From Lachnospiraceae bacterium UBA1729 (lineage in GTDB: Bacteria; Bacillota; Clostridia; Lachnospirales; Lachnospiraceae): a stretch of DNA of 56,618 bases. The notes below the pieces were generated by a model, which ran no database searches, had not been told where the DNA came from, and saw nothing but the letters and a program-made list of their open reading frames with translations. A program made the position numbers and the translations under genes. The stretch spans positions 1 through 56,618 of the forward strand of contig DCIJ01000042.1 in NCBI GenBank assembly GCA_002315945.1, given 5' to 3'. Shown here one piece after another: positions 26,036 to 35,072 of the stretch (its first letter is position 1; each line of letters opens with the position of its first letter).

Positions 26036-28540
26036 ATGGAAACCCGTATTTTAAAGGATAACTGGAAGTTTACACGTCTTGTAAATCAGACAGAATTTGA
26101 GACATCTCTTCCAGCCAGTGCCTATTCAATACTTTACGAAAACGGTATCATTGAAAATCCTTATTTTAAGGATAACGAGGACAAGCTTCATGATCTAATG
26201 GAAGAAGACTTTAAATTCACCTTGGATTTCAATGTTTCACCTCAGTTTCGAAACTGTGATATGGTGATTCTTTCATTTGAAGGTATCGATACCAGTGCCC
26301 ACATTTCATTAAACAGTCAGAAACTGGCTGATGTATGCAACATGCATCGCACATGGAGATTTGATGTAACTTCTTTATTAGAAGATGACAACAATCTTGA
26401 AGTGGTCTTTGATTCTCCCTTCAGAATTGCTAAGGAATCCTGGGACAAATGCCCAACCAGAGGCAGCGAGGATGCCTGGGAAGGTTTTTCTAATATAAGG
26501 AAAGCTCATTATATGTATGGCTGGGACTGGGGCGCACATCTCCCCGATGTAGGATTCTTCAGGGATGTTAAGCTAATTGCTGTATCCAAGGCTTCGATTG
26601 ATTCCTTCTATATTACCCAGAATCATTCTGATGGACTTGTTGAATTAGCCATCGACCCCACTTTCAACTCTCCCTTCTCTAATAAGGAGTTTGAGGATCT
26701 GTCTCTGGTAGAGTTGAATGCAATGTCCGATAGTGAAAAGTTTAATTACGTAGTAACCGTGGTTGCTCCTGATGGAAGTTACTTCTCAGTGGATGATTCT
26801 CCCAGCATGGTTTCTATCACCAGCCCCCAGTTATGGTGGCCAAACGGTCTGGGCGATCAGCCTCTGTACCAGATCAGGCTGGATCTGTACGACAAAGACG
26901 ATGTATTAATAGATTCTCAAATCAAGAGAATTGGACTTCGCACCATGACCATGCACATAGAAAAGGATGAGTTCGGTACCAGCTTTGCCCATGAAGTAAA
27001 TGGTCAGACTTTTTTTGCAATGGGTGGCGATTATATCCCTGAGCAGCATATCATTCCATGGAAAACCAGGGAAATGACCGTTCAGCTATTGAACGACTGC
27101 AAGCTTGCCAACTTTAACAGCATTCGTGTATGGGGTGGCGGCTACTATCCCGACGATTTTTTCTTCGATATGTGCGATGAGCTGGGACTTGTAATCTGGC
27201 AGGATTTCATGTTCTGTTGCTCTGCCTATGAGCTTACACCAGAATTCGAATCCAACATCGTTCCCGAGTTCGTTGATAATATTAAGAGAATTCGTCACCA
27301 CGCTTCACTGGGACTGTGGTGTGGTAATAATGAAATGGAATCCTTTACAAAAGATGGTGAATGGATTTCCAAAGAATCTGAAAAACGTGACTATCTGTTT
27401 ATGTACGAACGTATTATCCCTTCTGTACTTAAGCAGTATGACCCCAATACATTTTACTGGCCTTCAAGCCCTTCCTCAGGTGGTTCCTTTGACGATCCTC
27501 AGGATCCCACCAGAGGTGATGTTCATTTCTGGCAGGTATGGCACTCAAGCAAGCCTTTTACAGAATATCGAAAATATAATTTCAGATATTTGTCTGAGTT
27601 TGGTTTCCAGTCATTGCCTTCAGTTAAGACCTTTGAAGAGGGTATCTCCGATGACCCGGCGGACATGAATCTGTTCTCATACAATACAGAAAAGCATCAG
27701 CGAAATCAGGCAGCCAACGGCAAAATAATGCTGTACCTGCAAAAGACCTACAAGTATCCCTATAATTTCTCGGATATGGTATATGCTTCTCAGCTGTTGC
27801 AAGGTGATGGAATCAGATATGGCGTTGAACATTTCAGAAGAATCAGAGGCTGCTGCATGGGCGCTGTATACTGGCAGCTAAATGACTGCTGGCCTGTAAT
27901 TTCCTGGTCATCCATCGACTATTATGGCCGTTGGAAAGCACTTCACTATTATGCAAAACGCTTCTTTGAGCCCGTTCATATTTCCTGTGAGGAACAGGGC
28001 TGGGTTAGTGCTTCACAACCCGACTTTAACAGAATTCATTTTGACGAAATGGAAAAATCAATTCGTCTGAATATAACAAACGAAACCAGAGATACTATTA
28101 AAGGTATTGTTCATTGGGCTCTAAGAAATACAGACTCATCCATAATCAGGGAGGAAAGTACACCCGTCACAGTGGATCCTTTCAGTGCAAAATGGATGGA
28201 CAAGGTATTGCTTCCAGAAGCTGATTTGAGAAACAACTATGTCTCATTCCAGCTGATTGATGAAGCCACCAAGGAAGTAATTAGTGATGGAACCGTAATA
28301 TTCGGCCTTCCAAAATACTTTAATTATTCAGATCCTAAGCTTACCGCCAGTGTAAATGGGGACGAAATCACCATAACAGCAAAGGCTTACGCCGCAAGTG
28401 TGGAAATATTAAATGATAAAGAAGATTTAGTATTGTCTGACAACTATTTTGACATGAATGCCGGCAGCAAAACTGTTAAAATCCTTCGTGGAGATGCTTC
28501 CAGTCTGAGACTTCGATGTGTCGCAGACATAGGAAGATAA
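26036..28540 (+). CDS. GH2 beta-mannosidase
   Basis: 834 residues, usual length for bacterial beta-mannosidase. No signal peptide, so it is cytoplasmic and acts on imported oligosaccharide, releasing terminal beta-mannose by the retaining mechanism. N-terminal jelly-roll (DTSAHISLNSQKLADVCNMH), the WGAHLPDVGFFRDV turn, then the TIM barrel with SIRVWGGGYYPDDFFFDMCDE. The acid/base is Glu433 in CGNNEME and the nucleophile Glu521 in YLSEFGFQS. C-terminal beta domains follow. Divergent from the importer operon, strong TAGGAGG ribosome binding site, bidirectional terminator after it. Confidence 0.93.
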   Translation: METRILKDNWKFTRLVNQTEFETSLPASAYSILYENGIIENPYFKDNEDKLHDLMEEDFKFTLDFNVSPQFRNCDMVILSFEGIDTSAHISLNSQKLADVCNMHRTWRFDVTSLLEDDNNLEVVFDSPFRIAKESWDKCPTRGSEDAWEGFSNIRKAHYMYGWDWGAHLPDVGFFRDVKLIAVSKASIDSFYITQNHSDGLVELAIDPTFNSPFSNKEFEDLSLVELNAMSDSEKFNYVVTVVAPDGSYFSVDDSPSMVSITSPQLWWPNGLGDQPLYQIRLDLYDKDDVLIDSQIKRIGLRTMTMHIEKDEFGTSFAHEVNGQTFFAMGGDYIPEQHIIPWKTREMTVQLLNDCKLANFNSIRVWGGGYYPDDFFFDMCDELGLVIWQDFMFCCSAYELTPEFESNIVPEFVDNIKRIRHHASLGLWCGNNEMESFTKDGEWISKESEKRDYLFMYERIIPSVLKQYDPNTFYWPSSPSSGGSFDDPQDPTRGDVHFWQVWHSSKPFTEYRKYNFRYLSEFGFQSLPSVKTFEEGISDDPADMNLFSYNTEKHQRNQAANGKIMLYLQKTYKYPYNFSDMVYASQLLQGDGIRYGVEHFRRIRGCCMGAVYWQLNDCWPVISWSSIDYYGRWKALHYYAKRFFEPVHISCEEQGWVSASQPDFNRIHFDEMEKSIRLNITNETRDTIKGIVHWALRNTDSSIIREESTPVTVDPFSAKWMDKVLLPEADLRNNYVSFQLIDEATKEVISDGTVIFGLPKYFNYSDPKLTASVNGDEITITAKAYAASVEILNDKEDLVLSDNYFDMNAGSKTVKILRGDASSLRLRCVADIGR

Positions 28541-28585
28541 GCTGAACATATTGCTACCCTCTAAAGCACCGCCAGGTGCATAACG

Positions 28586-28615
28586 AAAAATGCCAGTCCA
28601 ACGACTGGCATTTTT
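28586..28615. terminator. Bidirectional intrinsic terminator (beta-mannosidase / metA)
   Basis: AAAAA, a perfect 8-bp stem TGCCAGTC/GACTGGCA with loop CAAC, then TTTTT, between the convergent stops of the GH2 gene and metA. U runs exist in both directions. A smaller stem (GCACC/GGTGC, 28566-28579) precedes it. Confidence 0.93.
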
Positions 28616-28619
28616 ATTT

Positions 28620-29543
28620 CTATTTATTTCCAATAGTATCAATATCATAAGGCGTTGACTGATATACATAGAAGTTGAGCCAGTTTGTATATAACAGCTG
28701 ACCAGCACTTCTCCAGTTAACAACAGGCTCCTTTGTAGGATCATCATCGGGGAAATAATTCTTTGGAATAATTGGATTCATTCCCTTGTTCAGATCACGG
28801 AAATATTCCTGAGACAGAGTATCCTTATCATACTCGGCATGACATGCCACAAAGAACTTTCTGGAGTCTGTGGTCTTCACAATGGCAACACCTGCCTCTT
28901 CTGCCTCAGCCATCAGTTCCAATTCAGGAACTGCCAGAATCTTCTCTCTTTCCACTGTCATAGCTCTACTGTGGGGAGCATAAAATACATCATCAAATCC
29001 TCTGAACAATGGGGATTTTGGCTTCAAAACACTGTGCTTGTACACTCCTGACAGTTTCTCCTCTCTGTCATAGCGTTCTATGCCATAATGATAATACAGG
29101 CCTGCAAAGCACGCCCAACACAGATAGAATGTGCAGTGTACATGGGTCTCTGCCCAGTCCATAATCTCGCACATCTCTTTCCAGTATGCCACGTCCTCAA
29201 ACTTTACATAGTCAAGAGGTGCGCCTGTAACAATCATACCGTCAAATTTACGTGTCTTAACCTTGTCAAATGTGGTATAAAAGCTCTCCAGGTGGTTAGC
29301 ATCCACATGAGTAGGTGTATAGCTGGCTGTCTGTAACAGTTCAACATCCACCTGAAGGGATGTATTTGACAGCTTTCTCAAAAGCTGCGTCTCTGTAACT
29401 TCCTTATTAGGCATCAGATTAAGAATCAGTACGTTAAGGGGACGAATGTCCTGGTGCATGGCACGGAACTCCGTCATTACAAATATATTTTCTTCTTCCA
29501 AGATAGCCTGTGCAGGCAGTGCATTCTGAATTTTAATTGGCAC
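28620..29543 (-). CDS. metA: Homoserine O-acyltransferase MetA (acetyl- or succinyl-)
   Basis: 307 residues, start codon GTG (29541-29543) with AGGAGG 8 nt upstream. Catalyses acyl transfer to the hydroxyl of homoserine, first committed step of methionine synthesis, via a Cys-His-Glu triad. Seen: catalytic Cys142 in YLCWACFAG, the VACHAEYD block with the triad His/Glu, VLNLMPNK near residue 40. The position known to set donor choice (Gly111 in succinylating E. coli MetA, Glu111 in the acetylating Bacillus cereus enzyme) is Asp111 here (TGAPLDYVKF). An acid suggests acetyl-CoA. No SAM riboswitch is visible in the short leader. Confidence 0.93.
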   Translation of the reverse strand: MPIKIQNALPAQAILEEENIFVMTEFRAMHQDIRPLNVLILNLMPNKEVTETQLLRKLSNTSLQVDVELLQTASYTPTHVDANHLESFYTTFDKVKTRKFDGMIVTGAPLDYVKFEDVAYWKEMCEIMDWAETHVHCTFYLCWACFAGLYYHYGIERYDREEKLSGVYKHSVLKPKSPLFRGFDDVFYAPHSRAMTVEREKILAVPELELMAEAEEAGVAIVKTTDSRKFFVACHAEYDKDTLSQEYFRDLNKGMNPIIPKNYFPDDDPTKEPVVNWRSAGQLLYTNWLNFYVYQSTPYDIDTIGNK

Positions 29544-29582
29544 CGGTATTTCCTCCTAATCTGATTTTTTTCTCATCTTGTT

Positions 29583-29611
29583 ATAGTAGCCTTTTATCAG
29601 ATTTGTGTCAA
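29583..29611 (-). promoter_or_regulatory. Sigma-A promoter for metA
   Basis: Minus strand TTGACA (29606-29611), 17-bp spacer, TACTAT (29583-29588). Consensus -35 and good spacing. The leader of roughly 35 nt is too short for a riboswitch. Confidence 0.75.
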
Positions 29612-29678
29612 ACCATTCCTTCACCGTATTATCCCGCCCCGGTCAAGTGCCACAACAGTCTTCCTGCCAGATTACATC

Positions 29679-30671
29679 CTACCATTTAAATTCGTATATT
29701 ACCTTCTTGCAATATCTCTGGCCCGCTTTAACTATAGGCACCATTGCTTCCTTTGAATTATTTATTGCATTAGGAGCATACTGCGCCTCCAGACAGAAAC
29801 CTGCATGGGGACCATATTTTGCTCCGTCTCTTCCTGCTAGTCCATTCATATATCCCGCTGTATAAAGAAGCACACATGGATAATTAGTCATAAGCTTCAG
29901 ACTAATTCCCGTCCTGGGACAATATGCACTGGCTCCATAGTATTTTGCTTTATTCAGAATAAAGCAGTGGTTATAGTCTTTTCTGATATTCATGTCAGGA
30001 TGGTTACAATCGATATCTCTTCCAATCTGCTTAGCCTTGGTAAAATCCAAGGGTGTATTCTCCACCCTGCACCTGTTCTTCGAAGGAATCCAGCTTTCAT
30101 CCACACAGGGATAATAGTAGTCCGCATCTATTACCAGTTCATGCTCAAGAATATCTCCCGAATCATGTCCACCCAGATTAAAGTAGCAGTGGTTGGTCAG
30201 ATTTAACAGTGTCGTTTTATCAGGTATGCCCGAGAATTCTATCATAAGCTGATTTCTTGCATTCAGACTGTATTTGGTCTCAACAGCCACCCGTCCCGGA
30301 TATCCCTGATCCATATCTTCACTTTCCAGGGCAAAAGTCACCTCCTGGTCTGTCACTTTCTTAATCTGCCATAATCTGTTGTGATAGCCACTGGGGCCAC
30401 TGTGATTGTTATTACTCCCTTCATTTTTTTGAAGAAAATACTGTTTTCCCTCCAGAAAAAAGGTTGCCCCTTCAATTCGGTTTGCCACTCGGCCTACTGT
30501 AGCACCAAAGCAGGGATTTTTATCACTCACAAACTCTTCCTCTGAAGCCGAGCCCAGTACTATCTCTTTAAAAGAGTTTCTATACGGAATTTTTATCGAA
30601 TATACACTGGCCCCCCAGTCTGATAATGTGACCTGCATATTATTAGAGTTTGTAAGTTTTATTAATTTCAT
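29679..30671 (-). CDS. galM: Aldose 1-epimerase (galactose mutarotase)
   Basis: 330 residues. Family motifs: LSDWGASVYSIKIP at the N-terminus, GRVANRIEGATF, NNHSGPSGYHNRLW, LTNHCYFNLGGH (catalytic His), DYNHCFILN and the C-terminal FCLEAQYAPNAIN, which holds the catalytic Glu. Interconverts alpha and beta anomers of galactose, glucose or related hexoses in the cytoplasm. Lies 85 bp downstream of the DUF5107 gene on the same strand and may be co-transcribed with it. Confidence 0.93.
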   Translation of the reverse strand: MKLIKLTNSNNMQVTLSDWGASVYSIKIPYRNSFKEIVLGSASEEEFVSDKNPCFGATVGRVANRIEGATFFLEGKQYFLQKNEGSNNNHSGPSGYHNRLWQIKKVTDQEVTFALESEDMDQGYPGRVAVETKYSLNARNQLMIEFSGIPDKTTLLNLTNHCYFNLGGHDSGDILEHELVIDADYYYPCVDESWIPSKNRCRVENTPLDFTKAKQIGRDIDCNHPDMNIRKDYNHCFILNKAKYYGASAYCPRTGISLKLMTNYPCVLLYTAGYMNGLAGRDGAKYGPHAGFCLEAQYAPNAINNSKEAMVPIVKAGQRYCKKVIYEFKW

Positions 30672-30728
30672 AGGCCAACTTCCCTAGGTGCAGTCCATCA
30701 CACGTCTGGCACATAGTTAGTGTTCACA

Positions 30729-30750
30729 GCTGGCAGCCTAAACTGCCAGC
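30729..30750 (-). other. Stem-loop between the DUF5107 gene and galM
   Basis: Perfect 8-bp stem GCTGGCAG/CTGCCAGC with a 6-nt loop, 6 bp after the DUF5107 stop on the minus strand. It is followed by TGTGAACAC, not a U run, so it is more likely a message-stability element than a terminator. Confidence 0.55.
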
Positions 30751-30756
30751 CATTTT

Positions 30757-33700
30757 CTACTCACACATAGCTTTATATATCCTACAATTCTGATGATTGT
30801 AATCATATTTCAAGGCTTCTTCAAAGGATGCCTTAGCTCCCTGTCTGTCCTCTAATCCAAGCTTGGCCAGACCCATCAGATAATAGCAGTGTGCTTTATT
30901 AAGCACAGTAAGATCATTATCAAATATCAGGAAATCCGGTAACGATACAGCGAAATAATCGTATTCAACCACATCATTAATATGTCTCTCGCCATAATCC
31001 ATAAGCTTGTTGAAGCACTGGCAGGCCAGCTTCACATCACCTGTCTCTGCACTGGCCAGACCCTTGTAGAGAATCATATCAGCAGGCTGATCATAATAAT
31101 ACATTGCGCTGGCGGGTTCATTATCACCCTGCTTTGCGTTTTCCATGCAAATCAGGTACTTATCCATATCTCCAAGAGCCTTGTTAACCATTCCCAGATA
31201 ATAATAGATATTATTATCCTTAGTTCCTTCCAGACGGCCTTCCCCAAGATTATCCGGATATTCCAGACATTTTTCCAGAAGCTTTCTTGCTTCTTCGTTA
31301 TTTCCCTCCTTCATCTGCTCCTTCGCAAGGGCTAGCAAGGAGATTTTGTACTGTCCGGAGATCTTTCCTTCTGCCCCTTCCCAGGGTCTGAAGTGGTGAC
31401 TCATAATCAGGCCGTAGGCCTTTTTATTCTCTCCTGCCAGATTCAGAAGTGTAACCCATTCCAGCATGGCATCATCTCTTTGTCTTACTGTATCCTGGTA
31501 CTGCTCATATCTGGCGAGTCTCTCATCAAAAGGAACCGACAGCTTCTTATAGAGCTGATCTAATTCCAAAAAAATTCTGGAATCGGTTGTATCCAGTTCA
31601 AATGCCTTTTCAAACTGCTCCCTTGCTTCATCATTCTTTCCCAACTTATTAAAGTATGCTAAACCAAGATTTCTATGGGCTGTCGGGAAAGAGTCATCCA
31701 GTTTTACGGCCTTCTCCCACAATTCAATCGCCTTATCAAACTGTAATTTGTCGTAATACAGATTTCCCAGGTAGTAGTATGCTCTGGCTCCATCAGGATT
31801 CAGTTCAATCGCTTTATTAAGGGCCTCTATATCCTCAAGTTTATTTGGGAAGCAACAGTAGGGATTACTTTCTTCTGCTTTTCTTATTGTTTCAATACTT
31901 CTTTCGCTTTCTCCCATTTCAAACTGATACCAGGCTTTGTAATAATAGGACATAGGCGTCTTATTTTTACAAGTATCCAGCATTTCTACCGCTTCTTTAT
32001 AAAAACCTCCCTCGGCATAGTCTCTGGCTGCCAACAGATAGTTTTCATGATAGTCTCTCATAATACGAATCATATCATTCAGAGCATTGTCTTTATCCAC
32101 ATCCTTAAGATGACATTTTTCATATAACGCCAGATAATCAAAGGGATCAATGCTTAAGCTTTCCTCAATCCACTCTGCTGCCTCCTTGTTACATCCAAGA
32201 CTTCGTAACAGTACCGCCTTAATACCTCTGGCTTTTATATTATGACTGTTTTTAATAAGGCTCTTGTTTATCAGCTCCAGAGCAAGTCTGTAATTTTTCT
32301 TTTTTGACTGAATTACAGCTGCATAATAATAGCTCATTTCCTGCTGTTCGCTGCTCCATGCTGCCTTATAGAAGGCATCATAGGCTTCCGAATCCTTCTT
32401 TTGTGCCAAAAGACTCAGACCCAGATTGTAGTAGGCCTCAGAGTTATAAGGATTAGGGCTTCTAAAAGTCAAACGTTTTATTGCATTTCTAAAGTATTTT
32501 TCACTTTCTTCAAAGCAGCCCCTTCTATAGAGAAGCATTCCATAGGCATTATTTATTCTGCTGTCAAGAGGATCTCTTTTTAGTCCCTCCAGATAGTAGG
32601 GATCCGGCAGCCAGGTAGCATGTCTGTGCTGTTCAATATGCTGAGCCGTTAAAAGAATTTCCTCATTGGTCATTATCTCTTCTGGCTTTTTTGCTGCCTG
32701 GGCAGGCTGTGCCAGTTCAGGAATTCCTTCTGGTTCAGGTGTATAGTTCACCAGCTCTCTGCCATCACTCATCACACTGACGCTGAGATTTTCAAGCTTA
32801 TAATCACCCTTCCCAATGTTCTTTTCAAATACCTCAACAGGAGAAATCGTAACTACCTCTTCATAGATTACTCTCTGGCCCTCCGATACCCTAATAAGAG
32901 CATTTTCAAATCTGCCAGTCGAATACACTGCAAGGAATATTCCATCCTCATTCTCCTGAATATTAAGGCAGGCATCTACTGTTGCATTCTTTACATAGCC
33001 CACTTTCTTATAGGGCATAAAATACTGGGTAAAGCTCTTTTCCTCGAAGGGCTTAAGCCATGAAAAATCAGGCTGATTCTCAGTATATACACCCGTCATC
33101 AGTTCAATGTATGGGCCATCTTCATCAGTTAAATTTCTGTCCCAGGCCTTTCCAAAATCTCCACATCCCCAGGTCCACTGCTTTTTACCAGGTGAGAAGT
33201 GATGATCTGCCACATGTAAAAGTCCCGCTTCCTTACCGTAATCATATCCACCTACAAAATCATATTTTGAGGTTTCAGCCATATAGGATGTAGGCACTGG
33301 TATATTTTTGTATCTGGAGATATCTACACCTTCACTGTAGTCATGCTTGTAATATATTCCCTTAGCTATAGGGAATCTGGATACATCCCTCTTGCCGTGA
33401 TCCATTACAGAATGAACATCAGGTGGAAATACCGACTGTGTATCATCATTTACAGACACCGCAGGATTAGCCCACCACAAAAAAGTCTGAGGGATAGGAG
33501 TTCTGTTATACAGCTGACCTGCTATTTCAATATATGCTTTTCCCGGATACAGGGTGAATCTGGCAATACCCTTGGTCCCATACATCTGATCAGTATCGTT
33601 TACCTCCAGAGTCTTGCTGCCATCAGCATTTTCCCTTAATTTGTAATCCACCGGTGAATATGTGGTTGGTCTGTGATGCTGGGGCCAGTTAAACTCTATT

Positions 33701-34041
33701 CCACCAGAAATCCAGGGGCCACACAGTCCTACCAATGCAGGTTTTACCACCTGATTGTAATATACAAAATCATAATCATTAGTCTTGTCATAGGCTCTCT
33801 GAATTCTTCCGCCCAATTCAGGCAGAATCATAACCTTAATATACTCATTTTCCAGATATACAGCTTTATAGGCCTTATCTGTCTTTTCATGGCTGATGGT
33901 CTCAATTGTAGGATAGGGATATATCTTTCCACTGCTACCCTGATACACACGTTTTTCAAGAAACATGGGATTCTTATCAGGCTCACCCACTTCATAAGTA
34001 GGAATAATAGTTTCTTCTTCCCAAATTCTAACTGTATCCAT
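30757..34041 (-). CDS. DUF5107 domain protein with C-terminal TPR array
   Basis: 1094 residues, no signal peptide. Residues about 1-420 are the DUF5107 domain; strands LENEYIKVMILPELGGRIQ, GGIEFNWPQHHRP and TFLWWANPAVSV resemble the super-sandwich of mutarotase-like carbohydrate enzymes. Residues about 500-1090 hold many tetratricopeptide repeats (ARAYYYLGNLYYDKLQFDKA, TAHRNLGLAYFNKLG, AHCYYLMGLAKLG). Its reaction is not known to me. Placement next to galM and an AraC-regulated sugar importer suggests a role in carbohydrate use. AAGGAGA ribosome binding site. A 7-1-7 palindrome lies in its presumed promoter. Confidence 0.8.
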   Translation of the reverse strand: MDTVRIWEEETIIPTYEVGEPDKNPMFLEKRVYQGSSGKIYPYPTIETISHEKTDKAYKAVYLENEYIKVMILPELGGRIQRAYDKTNDYDFVYYNQVVKPALVGLCGPWISGGIEFNWPQHHRPTTYSPVDYKLRENADGSKTLEVNDTDQMYGTKGIARFTLYPGKAYIEIAGQLYNRTPIPQTFLWWANPAVSVNDDTQSVFPPDVHSVMDHGKRDVSRFPIAKGIYYKHDYSEGVDISRYKNIPVPTSYMAETSKYDFVGGYDYGKEAGLLHVADHHFSPGKKQWTWGCGDFGKAWDRNLTDEDGPYIELMTGVYTENQPDFSWLKPFEEKSFTQYFMPYKKVGYVKNATVDACLNIQENEDGIFLAVYSTGRFENALIRVSEGQRVIYEEVVTISPVEVFEKNIGKGDYKLENLSVSVMSDGRELVNYTPEPEGIPELAQPAQAAKKPEEIMTNEEILLTAQHIEQHRHATWLPDPYYLEGLKRDPLDSRINNAYGMLLYRRGCFEESEKYFRNAIKRLTFRSPNPYNSEAYYNLGLSLLAQKKDSEAYDAFYKAAWSSEQQEMSYYYAAVIQSKKKNYRLALELINKSLIKNSHNIKARGIKAVLLRSLGCNKEAAEWIEESLSIDPFDYLALYEKCHLKDVDKDNALNDMIRIMRDYHENYLLAARDYAEGGFYKEAVEMLDTCKNKTPMSYYYKAWYQFEMGESERSIETIRKAEESNPYCCFPNKLEDIEALNKAIELNPDGARAYYYLGNLYYDKLQFDKAIELWEKAVKLDDSFPTAHRNLGLAYFNKLGKNDEAREQFEKAFELDTTDSRIFLELDQLYKKLSVPFDERLARYEQYQDTVRQRDDAMLEWVTLLNLAGENKKAYGLIMSHHFRPWEGAEGKISGQYKISLLALAKEQMKEGNNEEARKLLEKCLEYPDNLGEGRLEGTKDNNIYYYLGMVNKALGDMDKYLICMENAKQGDNEPASAMYYYDQPADMILYKGLASAETGDVKLACQCFNKLMDYGERHINDVVEYDYFAVSLPDFLIFDNDLTVLNKAHCYYLMGLAKLGLEDRQGAKASFEEALKYDYNHQNCRIYKAMCE

Positions 34042-34092
34042 TTTTGTCTCCTTAATAAATTGTTTTATTTATTTGCTTAGAGTATACTGAAG

Positions 34093-34107
34093 AAAATACT
34101 GTATTTT
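34093..34107. promoter_or_regulatory. Palindrome AAAATAC-N-GTATTTT in the DUF5107/araC divergent region
   Basis: Perfect 7-1-7 inverted repeat. On the minus strand it falls between a weak TTAAAA and a TATACT -10-like box (34084-34089), the position expected of an operator for the DUF5107 gene. Confidence 0.5.
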
Positions 34108-34164
34108 TAACATCGTGGCTTGTTTTATTGCGATAAATTGCCTTCACTCTGATTTTTAAAAAAT

Positions 34165-34182
34165 ACCTGCCCTAATGCAGGT
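34165..34182 (+). other. Small stem-loop just before the AraC ribosome binding site
   Basis: ACCTGC/GCAGGT, 6-bp stem, 6-nt loop, ending 4 nt before AAGGGGAG. Could modulate translation of the regulator or be a protein site in DNA. Confidence 0.4.
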
Positions 34183-34197
34183 CAAAGGGGAGTTTTT

Positions 34198-35046
34198 ATG
34201 CGTTCATTAGAAAAATTCGTGACAGCAGATTCCGATTACTATCTGTATACAGCCAGCACTCAGGCTTCACGCCTGTTCTTATATCCTGTCTGTGTCGGTT
34301 ATTTCAAATATGAACCTGGTTATTCCTTAATCAGGGCCAAGTATGACAGTTTTCTGGTTATGCTTATCACCAGAGGAAGTGTCCTCATATCTGACGACAA
34401 AGGAACCTACGAAGCAAAATCCGGTACGGCAGTACTTTTGGACTGTTATGTACCTCACAGCTACAAGACCTCCAGTGGATACGAAGCCAACTGGCTTCAT
34501 TTTGATGGTCCTCTGGCCCGACAGATGTATGAGACCATCCGTTCAAGCAATCCCACCTATATCATTCCTCGCAATTCTCAAACCGTTTCAAAGCACCTGG
34601 ATAGAATATGTAATGTTTTCAGATGCTCTGAAACCGTTATAGAACCCGAGATTTCTCTTTCCATACAGACAATCCTTAACGAACTTTTGTTATCCAAGAA
34701 CTCCACCTCTGGTGAGTCCTATGTAAACACCTCTCTATCGGATACCATTTCTTATATCAACGAGCATTTTGATGAAGATCTGTCTCTGGAGGATCTGGCA
34801 AGACACTGCAATCTGAGCCCTTTCTATTTTACAAGGGTTTTTTCCAATGCCACCGGAATGACTCCCCATAAATATCTGCTTACAGCCAGAATCAACTCTT
34901 CAAAATTTCTTCTCAAAACTTCCGATTTATCAATCAAGGAGGTTGGTTTCAAATGTGGCTTTTCTACCGAGAGCAGCTTCTGTAATACCTTCAAAAAATT
35001 TGAAGGCCTGACTCCAAGCCAGTATAAGCTAAGCCTGGAGTCGTAA
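34198..35046 (+). CDS. AraC-family transcriptional regulator
   Basis: 282 residues. N-terminal cupin-like AraC_binding domain (VLISDDKGTYEAKSGTAVLLD, about 60-105; in part), C-terminal double helix-turn-helix from about 180: SLEDLARHCNLSPFYFTRVF and DLSIKEVGFKCGFSTESSFCN, ending in FKKFEGLTPSQYKLS. This layout senses a sugar and activates nearby genes. Divergent from the DUF5107 gene (156 bp apart) and convergent with the AraFGH-like importer (26 bp apart), so it could control either. AAGGGGAG ribosome binding site. Confidence 0.93.
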   Translation: MRSLEKFVTADSDYYLYTASTQASRLFLYPVCVGYFKYEPGYSLIRAKYDSFLVMLITRGSVLISDDKGTYEAKSGTAVLLDCYVPHSYKTSSGYEANWLHFDGPLARQMYETIRSSNPTYIIPRNSQTVSKHLDRICNVFRCSETVIEPEISLSIQTILNELLLSKNSTSGESYVNTSLSDTISYINEHFDEDLSLEDLARHCNLSPFYFTRVFSNATGMTPHKYLLTARINSSKFLLKTSDLSIKEVGFKCGFSTESSFCNTFKKFEGLTPSQYKLSLES

Positions 35047-35072
35047 ACCTTAAAATTTATCTAAAGTACGAT

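Noticed and set aside
29544..29678. SAM riboswitch before metA
   Set aside because: A good promoter lies only about 40 bp before the GTG start, leaving no room, and the SAM-I core sequence is not seen.
35047..35072. Terminator between the convergent araC and AraF-like genes
   Set aside because: Only 26 bp, without a hairpin; termination must lie inside one of the genes or be absent.
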